Source: Spirochaetaceae bacterium (GTDB lineage: Bacteria > Spirochaetota > Spirochaetia > DSM-2461). From it: a stretch of 5,828 bases of DNA. The stretch's first letter is position 1, and the number at the start of each line of letters is the position of its first letter. Shown here one piece after another: positions 1-5,828 of this stretch. The notes under the pieces are model-generated. The model did no database searches and was not told the DNA's origin. It worked only from the letters and a program-made list of their open reading frames with translations. The translations under genes were made by a program, and so were the position numbers. The stretch is from contig QKAI01000483.1 of the NCBI GenBank assembly GCA_003246505.1, forward strand, positions 1 through 5,828, given 5' to 3'.

Positions 1-1650
1 CTGACGGAGCGCACCAAGTCCATCGCCCTGGGGAATCCGGACATGGACGCGGTTCCTGAGGTTTCGAATGATGAAATCGGGATACTGGCCGGATCCTTCA
101 ATGCCATGATTGGGAACATCAACGATTCCGTGCTGCGCCTGAGGGAGAGCGAAAACAACTACCGTAGCATATTCGAAAACTCCATAGAGGGTATCATGCA
201 GACGACCCTGAAGGGGGAAGTGCTGTCCGCGAATCCGGCAATCGTCCGCATGCTGCGCTTTGACTCCCAGGAGGAATTCATCGGATACTGCCACAATTCG
301 GTAGAGCAGTTCTACGCCTATCCCGAAGACAGGGCCCACTTCATAGAGGAGCTTCTCAAGGAGGGAGTGGTCATTCAGAAGGAGATCCGGGCCCGCTGTT
401 CCGACGGGGGGATCCTGTGGGTCTCCCTGACTTCTTTCCTCGTGAGGGACGACGGGGGGACCCCCCTGAGGATTGAAACCTTCATCTCCGACATTAGCAG
501 GCGCAGGGAGATGGAAGAGGAGAGTGGCCGGCTCCAGCAGGATCTCGCCCAGGCCCAGAAGCTGGAAGCCATAGGGCAGCTGGCCGGGGGCGTGGCCCAT
601 GATTTTAATAACATGCTCGCCGTTATTATGGGATACAGCGAGCTTTCCCTGAGGGATCTGGATAGGGAGAGTCCCCACTACCGGGCCTTTTCGGATATTT
701 TCGATGCGGCGGAACATTCGGCTCTGCTCACCCGACAACTCCTCGCCTTTGCCAGGAAACAGACCGTCTCGCCGGTAATCCTGGGGATGAACGACGTCAT
801 AGGCAGCATGCTCTCCCTGCTGCGAAGGCTCATCAGCGAGGATATCCAGCTTACCTTCCTGCCCGGGGACGGGCTCTGGAACGTGCTCATGGATCCCAAC
901 CAGATAGGCCAGATCCTGACGAACCTCTGCGTCAACGCCAGGGATTCCATAGGGGGGCGGGGAGAGATCACCATCGGAACGGAAAACCGCCTGATCGGGG
1001 GGGAGGAATACGTCTGCCTCTCCATAGGGGACACCGGTTCCGGCATGGACAGCGAGACCCAGGCCCATATATTCGAACCCTTCTTCACAACAAAGGAGCA
1101 GGGGAAGGGAACCGGGCTGGGACTGGCCACCGTATACGGTATCGTCAAGCAGAACCGGGGCAGGATCGATCTATCCAGCGAAATAGGAAAGGGAACCCTT
1201 TTCCGGATCTGTCTTCCCGGACATCCCGACGGAGGCCCGTCCCGGGGGGGAGAAGCCCCGCCCCCGTCGTCCCTGACCTCACCCGTCGAGGTCCTCCTCG
1301 TGGAGGATGATCCCAGGCTGCTGAACATTACCAGGGACATCCTTGAGAAACTCGGCTGCCGGGTTATTGCCCTGCCTTCTCCCCTGGACGCCCTCGCCGC
1401 AGCGGCGGACGGGACGGAGACCTTCCGTCTCCTCCTTACGGATATGGTCATGCCCGGGATGAACGGTTACGAGCTCTCCAGGAGAGTCCTTGAACTTCGC
1501 CCGGATGTGAAATGCCTTTTCATGTCCGGTTACGGTTTTGATATTCTGGAAGGAAAGGAGGGGGGAGCGGGCAATTATCATATCATCCAGAAGCCCTTCT
1601 CCCTGGAAAGGATGGCGGAAATGATCAATGAGGCTATGGCGGAGGAGTAG
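1..1650 (+). CDS. Hybrid sensor histidine kinase/response regulator (HAMP-PAS-HisKA-HATPase-REC), 5'-truncated by window edge
   Basis: The reading frame is open from base 1, so the gene starts upstream; the first ATG inside the window (43) lies within the HAMP domain and is not the start. 549 residues are visible. Residues 1-45 look like the end of a HAMP linker (NDEIGILAGSFNAMIGNI). Residues 52-167 form a PAS domain. The HisKA H-box GGVAHDFNN puts the phospho-accepting histidine at residue 200 (nt 598-600). The ATPase domain (about 290-405) has the N-box Asn312, the G1 motif DTGSGM from Asp344, and the G2 motif GKGTGLGLA. A Gly/Pro/Ser-rich linker (about 406-430) leads to a receiver domain (431-549) with acidic Glu435/Asp436/Asp437, phospho-acceptor Asp481 (LLTDMVMPGMNG), Ser509 and Lys531 (QKPF). 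All catalytic residues are present. HAMP implies a membrane-anchored sensor, but the transmembrane and input regions are outside the window. Intramolecular His-to-Asp transfer is expected; the signal and output are unknown. The HDFNN H-box is typical of NtrB/CckA-like hybrid kinases. Confidence 0.95.
   Translation: MTERTKSIALGNPDMDAVPEVSNDEIGILAGSFNAMIGNINDSVLRLRESENNYRSIFENSIEGIMQTTLKGEVLSANPAIVRMLRFDSQEEFIGYCHNSVEQFYAYPEDRAHFIEELLKEGVVIQKEIRARCSDGGILWVSLTSFLVRDDGGTPLRIETFISDISRRREMEEESGRLQQDLAQAQKLEAIGQLAGGVAHDFNNMLAVIMGYSELSLRDLDRESPHYRAFSDIFDAAEHSALLTRQLLAFARKQTVSPVILGMNDVIGSMLSLLRRLISEDIQLTFLPGDGLWNVLMDPNQIGQILTNLCVNARDSIGGRGEITIGTENRLIGGEEYVCLSIGDTGSGMDSETQAHIFEPFFTTKEQGKGTGLGLATVYGIVKQNRGRIDLSSEIGKGTLFRICLPGHPDGGPSRGGEAPPPSSLTSPVEVLLVEDDPRLLNITRDILEKLGCRVIALPSPLDALAAAADGTETFRLLLTDMVMPGMNGYELSRRVLELRPDVKCLFMSGYGFDILEGKEGGAGNYHIIQKPFSLERMAEMINEAMAEE
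1641..1647 (+). promoter_or_regulatory. Shine-Dalgarno-like GGAGGAG overlapping the end of the kinase gene
   Basis: GGAGGAG encodes the last two Glu codons of the kinase and runs into its TAG stop. It lies 9 nt before a TTG codon at 1657 that is in frame with hslO, and 45 nt before the hslO ATG at 1693. It is well placed to serve the TTG and too far away to serve the ATG. It may be only coding sequence, because GAG-GAG is a common codon pair in this window. Confidence 0.3.
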
Positions 1651-1656
1651 CTGCCC

Positions 1657-1685
1657 TTGCCCCGGGGGACGGTTTTTCTTATACT
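1657..1685 (+). promoter_or_regulatory. Candidate sigma70-type promoter in front of hslO
   Basis: TTGCCC (1657-1662) and TATACT (1680-1685) are separated by exactly 17 nt and resemble the -35 and -10 hexamers (consensus TTGACA and TATAAT). Transcription would start around 1691-1693, on or next to the hslO ATG at 1693, giving a nearly leaderless mRNA. The match is fair rather than strong, and the TTG overlaps the alternative hslO start codon. It could give hslO expression independent of the kinase gene. The call rests only on hexamer similarity and spacing. Confidence 0.3.
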
Positions 1686-1692
1686 TGAGCCC

Positions 1693-2616
1693 ATGGTTAA
1701 GAAACTCAAGATTGACGAAACGGTCAAGGAACAATATATCGCCCGGCACCGGGACAGGATATTCTCCTTCCTCCTGGGAAAGGGGGAGTTCCGGGGCAAG
1801 ATCATCCATGCCACACGGCTCATTCAGGAGATGAAGGCCAACCACGGCACGGGGCCTCTGGAGACTCTGGTCCTGGGGCGGGCCTATCTGGGCGCCCTGA
1901 TCCTGGCGTCCAACCTCAAGCAGGAGGGGCGGATCATGCTCTCCATCGAGTGCGGCGGCCCCATCGGGGGGCTTTCGGTGGAGGCGGATACCCACGGAAC
2001 CGTCCGGGGGTATCTGAAGGAGAATCCCATCCCCCTGGAGAAGCCTCTGGAGAGCCTTGACCTGTCCCCCCTCTTCGGCCCGGGCTTTCTTTCGGTCAGC
2101 CGCATCGAAGGGAACATGAAGCAGCCCCATGTCAGCCAGGTCATGCTTCAGTACGGCAATCTGGGACAGGACCTGGCCTCCTACTATCTGGAGTCGGAGC
2201 AGATTCCCTCCTTCTTCAATCTGAGCATAAAGTTCGACGAAAGGGGGGAGGTCGTTTCCGCGGGGGCCCTCTTCGTCCAGGTGATGCCCGGGGCCGACGG
2301 GGAAAGGATCGATGTCCTGCAGGAGGATATGCTGGGCCTTCCCTCTCCGGGACAGCGCTTTCTGGAGGGGATCACCCCGGAGCAGTACCTGCAGAATTAT
2401 CTGAGGGCGTACGATCCGGAAATCCTCGATTCCAAGCCGGTGGAGTTCTTCTGCCCCTGCAGCCGGGAGTACTACGTCCCCTATCTGAAGGGGCTCAAGA
2501 GGGAGGACCGGGAGGATATCCGCCGGAACGGACCCTTCCCCCTGGAGATCTGCTGCCACAACTGCAACACCCCTTATCACTTCGAGAAGGGGGAACTGGA
2601 GAAGATCCTCGGTTAA
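1693..2616 (+). CDS. hslO: Hsp33 family redox-regulated molecular chaperone
   Basis: A 307-residue cytoplasmic protein, close to the usual Hsp33 length of about 290. Family landmarks include SEQIPSFFNLSIKF and GALFVQVMPG in the N-terminal substrate-binding domain, which align with E. coli Hsp33 segments around MRSEQLPT and GGMLLQVMPA. The C-terminal zinc switch is intact: Cys254-Pro-Cys256, 31 residues, then Cys288-His-Asn-Cys291, fitting the family pattern CxC-(27-32)-CxxC. In characterised Hsp33 these cysteines bind zinc when reduced; oxidative unfolding forms disulfides and turns on holdase activity that protects unfolding proteins. An extra cysteine (287) precedes the CxxC. I chose ATG 1693 because even this start gives a longer N-terminus than E. 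coli Hsp33. The in-frame TTG at 1657 would add 12 hydrophobic-looking residues but has the better ribosome site (1641-1647). The gene lies 42 nt after the kinase gene on the same strand, and its stop overlaps that of the convergent TPR gene. Confidence 0.93.
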   Translation: MVKKLKIDETVKEQYIARHRDRIFSFLLGKGEFRGKIIHATRLIQEMKANHGTGPLETLVLGRAYLGALILASNLKQEGRIMLSIECGGPIGGLSVEADTHGTVRGYLKENPIPLEKPLESLDLSPLFGPGFLSVSRIEGNMKQPHVSQVMLQYGNLGQDLASYYLESEQIPSFFNLSIKFDERGEVVSAGALFVQVMPGADGERIDVLQEDMLGLPSPGQRFLEGITPEQYLQNYLRAYDPEILDSKPVEFFCPCSREYYVPYLKGLKREDREDIRRNGPFPLEICCHNCNTPYHFEKGELEKILG

Positions 2617-5030
2617 TTCCCCTCCGGGGGATGGGGTGATTTAATCTCCCGGATCCGGTTCAGAATCCGGCCCAGTTTGGCATCGAAGCTTTCGGATACC
2701 TTGATATCCGGGTATTCGTGGCTCAGTTTCTGGAGAAAGCCCAGGGAATTCTCCAGTTTTTCATCGCTCACCACGATGTGGGAGCGGTCCCTCTGCCGGC
2801 GGTCGTACCGGCCCGCCACTTCCATGAGGCTCCTGTCCCCCTCCAGCTTGGAACGGACGCACTCCAGCTTCAGGGGCATATCGTCCCTGATCATCATCTC
2901 CTTCTTCTCCTGGGGGAGATTGTCGGTCAGGTCATAGATATAATCCAGCATGTCGATCAGGGCCTTCCGGTCCACCCCTTCTTCCCGGGGAGGCTCCCCG
3001 GGGGGCGGCGCCGGTTCGGGTATCTCCTGCGGCTCCGGGGGCGGAGGGGGCAGTTCCTCCCCTTCGGGCAGGATCTCGGGCTCCTCCTCCAGGGTGTACT
3101 CCAGGACCTCCTCCTCCTCATGGGGGGGCTGTTCCTGCGGCGCCGGAGGAAGGGGGGGCATGTTTATGATGATGGGCGGGGGATAACCGGAGGGGGGATG
3201 GGCCGCCGCCTGGGCCGCTTCTTCCTTGCGCCGCCGCTCCTCCTCCTTCATCACCTCCGTATAGACCTCGGAGAAATCCTCCGGGGAATCCTCAAGATAG
3301 AGGGTTTCCTCCGGTTCGTTTATGGTTATGACCGGATCGATCATGGCCATATCCAGGAGGGAGAGGGCGTCCTGCTCCACCAGGGACCGGGAGGCGAAGG
3401 AGTCCGCGGAGAGGAGGTCGTCCTTCTCTCCCTGCTTCGGCGCCACGGGGAGGGTGCTCTTCACCCTTTTGACAAGCCGGTCCACCCGGCCCTCCCATTC
3501 CTTCCTGTTCTCCCGGTAAAGGTCGTCGGCGGTGTTTTCGTACAGGTCCAGGACTTCCTTCATCCGGTCCAGATCGTCCGAGGTCCCCCGGCCGCCGTGG
3601 ATGTTCATGAGCTGGTCCAATCGGGCCAGGGCGTCCATCTTCCGGTCCGTCTCCCGGTAGAGCTTGACCAGGTCGCCCAGCCTTTCCGGATTATCCGGAT
3701 CCTCCCGGTCAAGCTCCTCCAGCAGGTCCAGGGCTTCCCGGGGCCGTCCCAGGCTGTCCAGGGAGCGGGAGAGGGATTCCCGTGCCTTCAGGCTGTCCGG
3801 CCGGAAGCTGCACAGGTCCCTGAGGATCTTCTCGGCCCTTTCGTTATTGCTGTTTTTCCGGTAGGCGTCGGTAATCCGCAGGACCGCCTCTTCGTCCTCG
3901 TATAGGGCGGAGCCGATGCGCCTGATCTGATTCTCCGCCTTAGCCTCGTCCCCCTGGCGCAGGTAGAGCTCGGCCAGATTCTTACGGGCCTGGATGTTGT
4001 CCGGATCCCTCTGGATGATGTGCTTGAAGGTCTGCTCCCCCTGGTTGAGCTGGTTCAGGCGTATCAGGGACTCCCCCAGTTCGTTGCGGATCTCCATGTC
4101 GTAGGGGTAGACCGTGACCAACCGGTTGAGCTCCTTCAGGGATTCGGTGTAGTTCTTCTGGGTCTTGTACACCCGGTTCAGATTCAGGGAGGCCTTTTTG
4201 TAATCCCGGTCCAGGGCGAGGGCGGCGCCGTAGGCCTTCTGCGCCTCCTCCAGATGGCCCATGCGGGACTGGACCACCCCCAGGTTGTTATGGATGGAGG
4301 CCTGGGAACTGTCCTTCTCCAGGATGGAATAGAGAAGCTGCCGGGCTTCGCCGAGCCGGTCCTGTTCCTGGAGGGTGATGGCCAGGTTGTTCTGGCAGTC
4401 GATCCATCCGGGCCGTTTTTTCAGGGCGTCCCGGAAGCATCGCTCCGCCTCGTCCCACAGCTCTTCCTTCTGGTACAGAACACCCAGATTATACAGTAGG
4501 GAGCTGTTGGAGGGGTCGATTTTCAGGCCCTCCTCATAGGTTTTCCGGGCCAGGGCGATCTCGTCCCGCCCCTCGTATATGGCTCCCAGGTTGTTGTAGG
4601 CCTGCAGGTATTCCGGCTTCTGGGCCAGGACTTTCCGGTAGGCCTCGATGGCCATGACCCCGTTGCCCATGGCCTTGTGGAGATTTCCCAGGTTGTAAAG
4701 GACGTCCGGATTGTCCCCGTCCAGCTTAAGGGCCTTCTCCAGGGCGGCGGCGGCCTTTTCGAAGCGGCCCAGCTTGCGGTAGATCAGGCCCAGGTTGTTG
4801 TAGGCTTCGGTGCACCGGGGATTCAGGTCCAGGGTATGTCGGAAGGAGGCGATGGCGTCCCGGTTCTTCTCCCCCATGGTGTAGATATTCCCCAGGAGCA
4901 TGGCGAAGCGGTAGTCCTCGGAGAACTCCCCCTTCAATTCCTCCGCCAGTTGTTCCGCCCTTTCGTAATCCTTGAGCATGAAAAGGTTCAGGAGCCTTCC
5001 GTATCTGTTCTGCCGGTCCTTGTCGTTCAT
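2613..5030 (-). CDS. Large cytoplasmic tetratricopeptide-repeat protein with Pro/Glu-rich linker and C-terminal helical region
   Basis: 805 residues with no signal peptide or membrane segment. Residues 11 to about 480 form some 13-14 consecutive TPR units of 34 residues; the clearest are at about 75-107 (AYNNLGLIYRKLGRFEKAA), 109-141, 143-175, 177-209 and 245-277, and they become more divergent after about residue 280. TPR arrays form superhelical scaffolds that bind protein partners. Residues 500-593 are charged and acidic. Residues 594-686 are low complexity: a Lys/Arg/Glu/Ala helix, then Pro- and Glu-rich stretches with runs of up to five prolines. Residues 687-798 look helical and resemble no family I recognise. 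The frame stays open 149 codons upstream of the chosen start, but that extension reads across the LamG/FN3 gene in another frame and is low-complexity nonsense. Start ATG 5030 gives sensible protein at once and lies 14 nt after that gene's stop, so the two are probably one operon. The partner and pathway are unknown. Confidence 0.93.
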   Translation of the reverse strand: MNDKDRQNRYGRLLNLFMLKDYERAEQLAEELKGEFSEDYRFAMLLGNIYTMGEKNRDAIASFRHTLDLNPRCTEAYNNLGLIYRKLGRFEKAAAALEKALKLDGDNPDVLYNLGNLHKAMGNGVMAIEAYRKVLAQKPEYLQAYNNLGAIYEGRDEIALARKTYEEGLKIDPSNSSLLYNLGVLYQKEELWDEAERCFRDALKKRPGWIDCQNNLAITLQEQDRLGEARQLLYSILEKDSSQASIHNNLGVVQSRMGHLEEAQKAYGAALALDRDYKKASLNLNRVYKTQKNYTESLKELNRLVTVYPYDMEIRNELGESLIRLNQLNQGEQTFKHIIQRDPDNIQARKNLAELYLRQGDEAKAENQIRRIGSALYEDEEAVLRITDAYRKNSNNERAEKILRDLCSFRPDSLKARESLSRSLDSLGRPREALDLLEELDREDPDNPERLGDLVKLYRETDRKMDALARLDQLMNIHGGRGTSDDLDRMKEVLDLYENTADDLYRENRKEWEGRVDRLVKRVKSTLPVAPKQGEKDDLLSADSFASRSLVEQDALSLLDMAMIDPVITINEPEETLYLEDSPEDFSEVYTEVMKEEERRRKEEAAQAAAHPPSGYPPPIIINMPPLPPAPQEQPPHEEEEVLEYTLEEEPEILPEGEELPPPPPEPQEIPEPAPPPGEPPREEGVDRKALIDMLDYIYDLTDNLPQEKKEMMIRDDMPLKLECVRSKLEGDRSLMEVAGRYDRRQRDRSHIVVSDEKLENSLGFLQKLSHEYPDIKVSESFDAKLGRILNRIREIKSPHPPEGN
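2616..2632. terminator. Short GC-rich hairpin at the convergent gene junction, weak terminator candidate
   Basis: Bases 2616-2622 can pair with 2626-2632 around a three-base TCC loop. The 7-bp stem has four G-C pairs next to the loop, then a T-G wobble and two A-T pairs. It begins at the last base of the hslO stop codon and also encodes the final residues of the TPR protein on the other strand. No clear T-tract follows on the plus strand (GGGGTGATTTAAT comes next), and only AATTAA follows on the minus strand, so intrinsic termination would be inefficient. It is the only terminator candidate between the two converging units. Confidence 0.25.
2973..3251 (-). other. Low-complexity region encoding the charged and Pro/Glu-rich linker of the TPR protein
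   Basis: This part of the TPR gene encodes residues 594-686: first a run rich in Glu, Arg, Lys and Ala (KEEERRRKEEAAQAAA), then proline and glutamate blocks including PPPPP, PAPPP and EEEE. It separates the TPR array and its acidic tail from the C-terminal helical region. Such composition suggests a disordered, extended spacer. In DNA it shows as repeated C-rich and GAG-rich blocks on the coding strand, prone to slippage or length variation between strains. The boundaries are approximate. Confidence 0.8.
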
Positions 5031-5032
5031 AT

Positions 5033-5037
5033 CCTCC
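5033..5037 (-). promoter_or_regulatory. Shine-Dalgarno-like GGAGG just ahead of the TPR gene start, unusually close
   Basis: GGAGG lies only 2 nt before the ATG at 5030, closer than the usual 5-9 nt. A second AGGA, overlapping the TGA stop of the upstream LamG/FN3 gene, lies 11 nt before the ATG. Neither spacing is ideal. With only 14 nt between the genes, translation may be helped by coupling to ribosomes finishing the upstream gene. The next in-frame Met (residue 18) has no better site, so ATG 5030 is kept. Confidence 0.4.
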
Positions 5038-5044
5038 GCGGTCC

Positions 5045-5828
5045 TCAGGGCCGGACGGACACCTCCTCGGAAAAGGAGCTGACCTGGGCCGGATCGGAAT
5101 CGCTCAGGGCCACCACGGAGAAATACCATCTCCGGCGAGGCTCCAGGCCGCCTATCGTATAGTGCCTCTCCTCCGGCCCGACAAGAACCGGGCTCCCGGG
5201 ACCGAAATACCGTCCCGGACGGTCCCCGTAGTAGATGAGGAATCCTCCCATGCCCTCGTTCTTCCAGTAATCCCAGCTGAGGGTGACCTCCCCGTTCTCG
5301 CTGTCCACCTGCAGGTTCAGGGGGGGCACCGGGGGAAGCTGGGGGGTGTAGTTGATGCGGAATTCGGAAACCGACGGGGTGGCCGCCCGTCCCAGATCGG
5401 GGTAGAGCTGGGCCCCTATGAGGAGGTAGCGGCCCCGTTTGTCCTTCAGCTCCTCCCCGGAAGAGAAGGGGGTCCACTCAGGGGAGGAAAAGGAGAAGTC
5501 GGCCCGGGAGAAATCCCGGCGGAGCCTTTCCAGCTCCTCCTTTTTGTCGGAGAGGGCGTAGTAGTAGTAAAGGGAGCTGTTGCCCGGCTGGCGGTCCACC
5601 GCCTCTATGCTCAGGAGGGAGGACTTCTGATAGGTCAGGTCCAGAAGGGGGGAGAGAAAATCCCCCCGGTTCTCGTAATCCTCCAAAAGGGGATTCTGCA
5701 CATTCTCCCGGGAGAAGCGGATTTCGTCGATGAAGCCGGTGAAGTCCTGGCCGAAGAAGAGGGGAGTGGGGGACTCCTGGTTTATCCGTGGCATGAGAAT
5801 CCGGTTCTCCTCCCTTCCGGTGGGCGTC
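5045..5828 (-). CDS. LamG-like/fibronectin type III domain protein, N-terminus outside the window
   Basis: The frame is open to the right edge, so the gene begins beyond base 5828; the ATG at 5794 lies inside a domain and is probably not the start. 260 residues are visible. Residues 1-42 end with FTGFIDEIRFSREN, the typical closing strand of a LamG/concanavalin A-like lectin fold (G-x-IDE-hydrophobic-R). Residues 58-162 are predicted beta-rich, with WTPF, then GRYLLIGAQLYPD and a closing SVSEFRINYTP; this pattern recalls beta-sandwich modules found between LamG and FN3 domains, but I cannot name a family. Residues 165-260 form a fibronectin type III domain: proline-rich entry, EVTLSWDYW, FLIYYGDRPG, the YTIGGLEP turn and WYFSVVALSD. 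Such domains usually occur in exported or surface proteins that bind glycans or proteins; a signal peptide would lie outside the window. The protein ends right after FN3 with no C-terminal anchor. It is the upstream partner of the TPR gene, 14 nt away. Confidence 0.85.
   Translation of the reverse strand, partial: TPTGREENRILMPRINQESPTPLFFGQDFTGFIDEIRFSRENVQNPLLEDYENRGDFLSPLLDLTYQKSSLLSIEAVDRQPGNSSLYYYYALSDKKEELERLRRDFSRADFSFSSPEWTPFSSGEELKDKRGRYLLIGAQLYPDLGRAATPSVSEFRINYTPQLPPVPPLNLQVDSENGEVTLSWDYWKNEGMGGFLIYYGDRPGRYFGPGSPVLVGPEERHYTIGGLEPRRRWYFSVVALSDSDPAQVSSFSEEVSVRP

Noticed and set aside
1244..1265. GC hairpin (G7, AGAAG, then CCCCGCCCCC) at the kinase-receiver linker, considered as an internal terminator or regulatory structure.
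   Set aside because: No T-tract follows, the frame continues through an intact receiver domain, and the bases are explained by Gly and Pro codons of a flexible linker.
678..1451. Minus-strand open frame (257 codons) antisense to the histidine kinase.
   Set aside because: It is Ser/Arg/Pro-rich with no domain and lies wholly under the kinase catalytic and receiver domains.
1279..2580. Long minus-strand open frame (433 codons) antisense to the receiver domain and hslO.
   Set aside because: hslO on the plus strand is a clear Hsp33 with its zinc motif. The antisense product has no recognisable domain, and long antisense frames are expected from GC-rich codon bias.
2649..2658. Perfect 10-bp palindrome CCGGATCCGG near the end of the TPR gene, considered as an operator.
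   Set aside because: It lies inside coding sequence far from any promoter, and GGATCC/CCGG-type words are common in this GC-rich window.
2987..3158. Several G-runs on the plus strand opposite the proline-rich linker, considered as a G-quadruplex cluster.
   Set aside because: The loops between runs are mostly 12 nt or longer, so the canonical motif is not met; the runs follow from CCC/CCG proline codons on the other strand.
2718..3905. Long plus-strand open frame (395 codons) antisense to the TPR gene.
   Set aside because: The minus-strand TPR repeats are unambiguous. The antisense product is rich in Leu, Gly, Val, Gln and His, as expected when GC-rich TPR coding sequence is read backwards.
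3500..5000. Recurring DNA words (such as CCCAGGTTGTT) in the TPR gene, considered as a DNA repeat array.
   Set aside because: They occur at intervals matching 34-residue TPR units and encode the conserved NNLG motif, so they are protein-level repeats rather than CRISPR or other DNA repeats.
5031..5477. N-terminal extension of 149 codons in frame with the TPR protein.
   Set aside because: It overlaps the LamG/FN3 gene in another frame, reads as Gly/Pro/Arg-rich low-complexity sequence, and the TPR protein begins cleanly at ATG 5030, 14 nt after the upstream stop.

Overview
The window is a gene-dense bacterial segment. It is GC-rich (roughly 60% by eye) and holds four protein genes in two convergent pairs, with essentially no intergenic space. 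No RNA gene, mobile element, CRISPR array or gene-free stretch over 300 bases was found. The organism cannot be named from the sequence. The gene styles (a hybrid histidine kinase with an HDFNN H-box, a spirochaete-like Hsp33, a large cytoplasmic TPR protein and a LamG/FN3 surface-type protein), with heavy use of GGG, CCC and AGG codons, make a GC-rich free-living spirochaete my best guess. This is a low-confidence inference.

Plus strand, 1-2616. The window opens inside a hybrid sensor histidine kinase (HAMP-PAS-HisKA-HATPase-receiver; its N-terminal sensor lies outside the window) that ends at 1650. Then comes hslO, encoding the redox-regulated chaperone Hsp33 with an intact CxC...CxxC zinc switch, ending at 2616. 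The two genes are 42 nt apart if hslO starts at ATG 1693, or 6 nt apart if it starts at TTG 1657. They may be co-transcribed, although a promoter-like sequence also sits right in front of the ATG.

Minus strand, 5828-2613. A LamG/FN3 protein, cut by the right edge of the window, ends at 5045. Fourteen bases later an 805-residue TPR protein starts (5030-2613). It has about 13-14 TPR repeats, then an acidic region, a proline/glutamate-rich linker and a small helical C-terminal region. The two look like an operon.

The two gene pairs meet tail to tail and share the palindrome TTAA (2613-2616), which supplies the TAA stop codon on both strands. A short GC-rich hairpin touching the hslO stop is the only terminator candidate at this junction.

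No clearly new biological system is visible. The points most worth a second look are the C-terminal module of the TPR protein, its pairing with a LamG/FN3 protein, the kinase-Hsp33 pairing, and the hslO start region.
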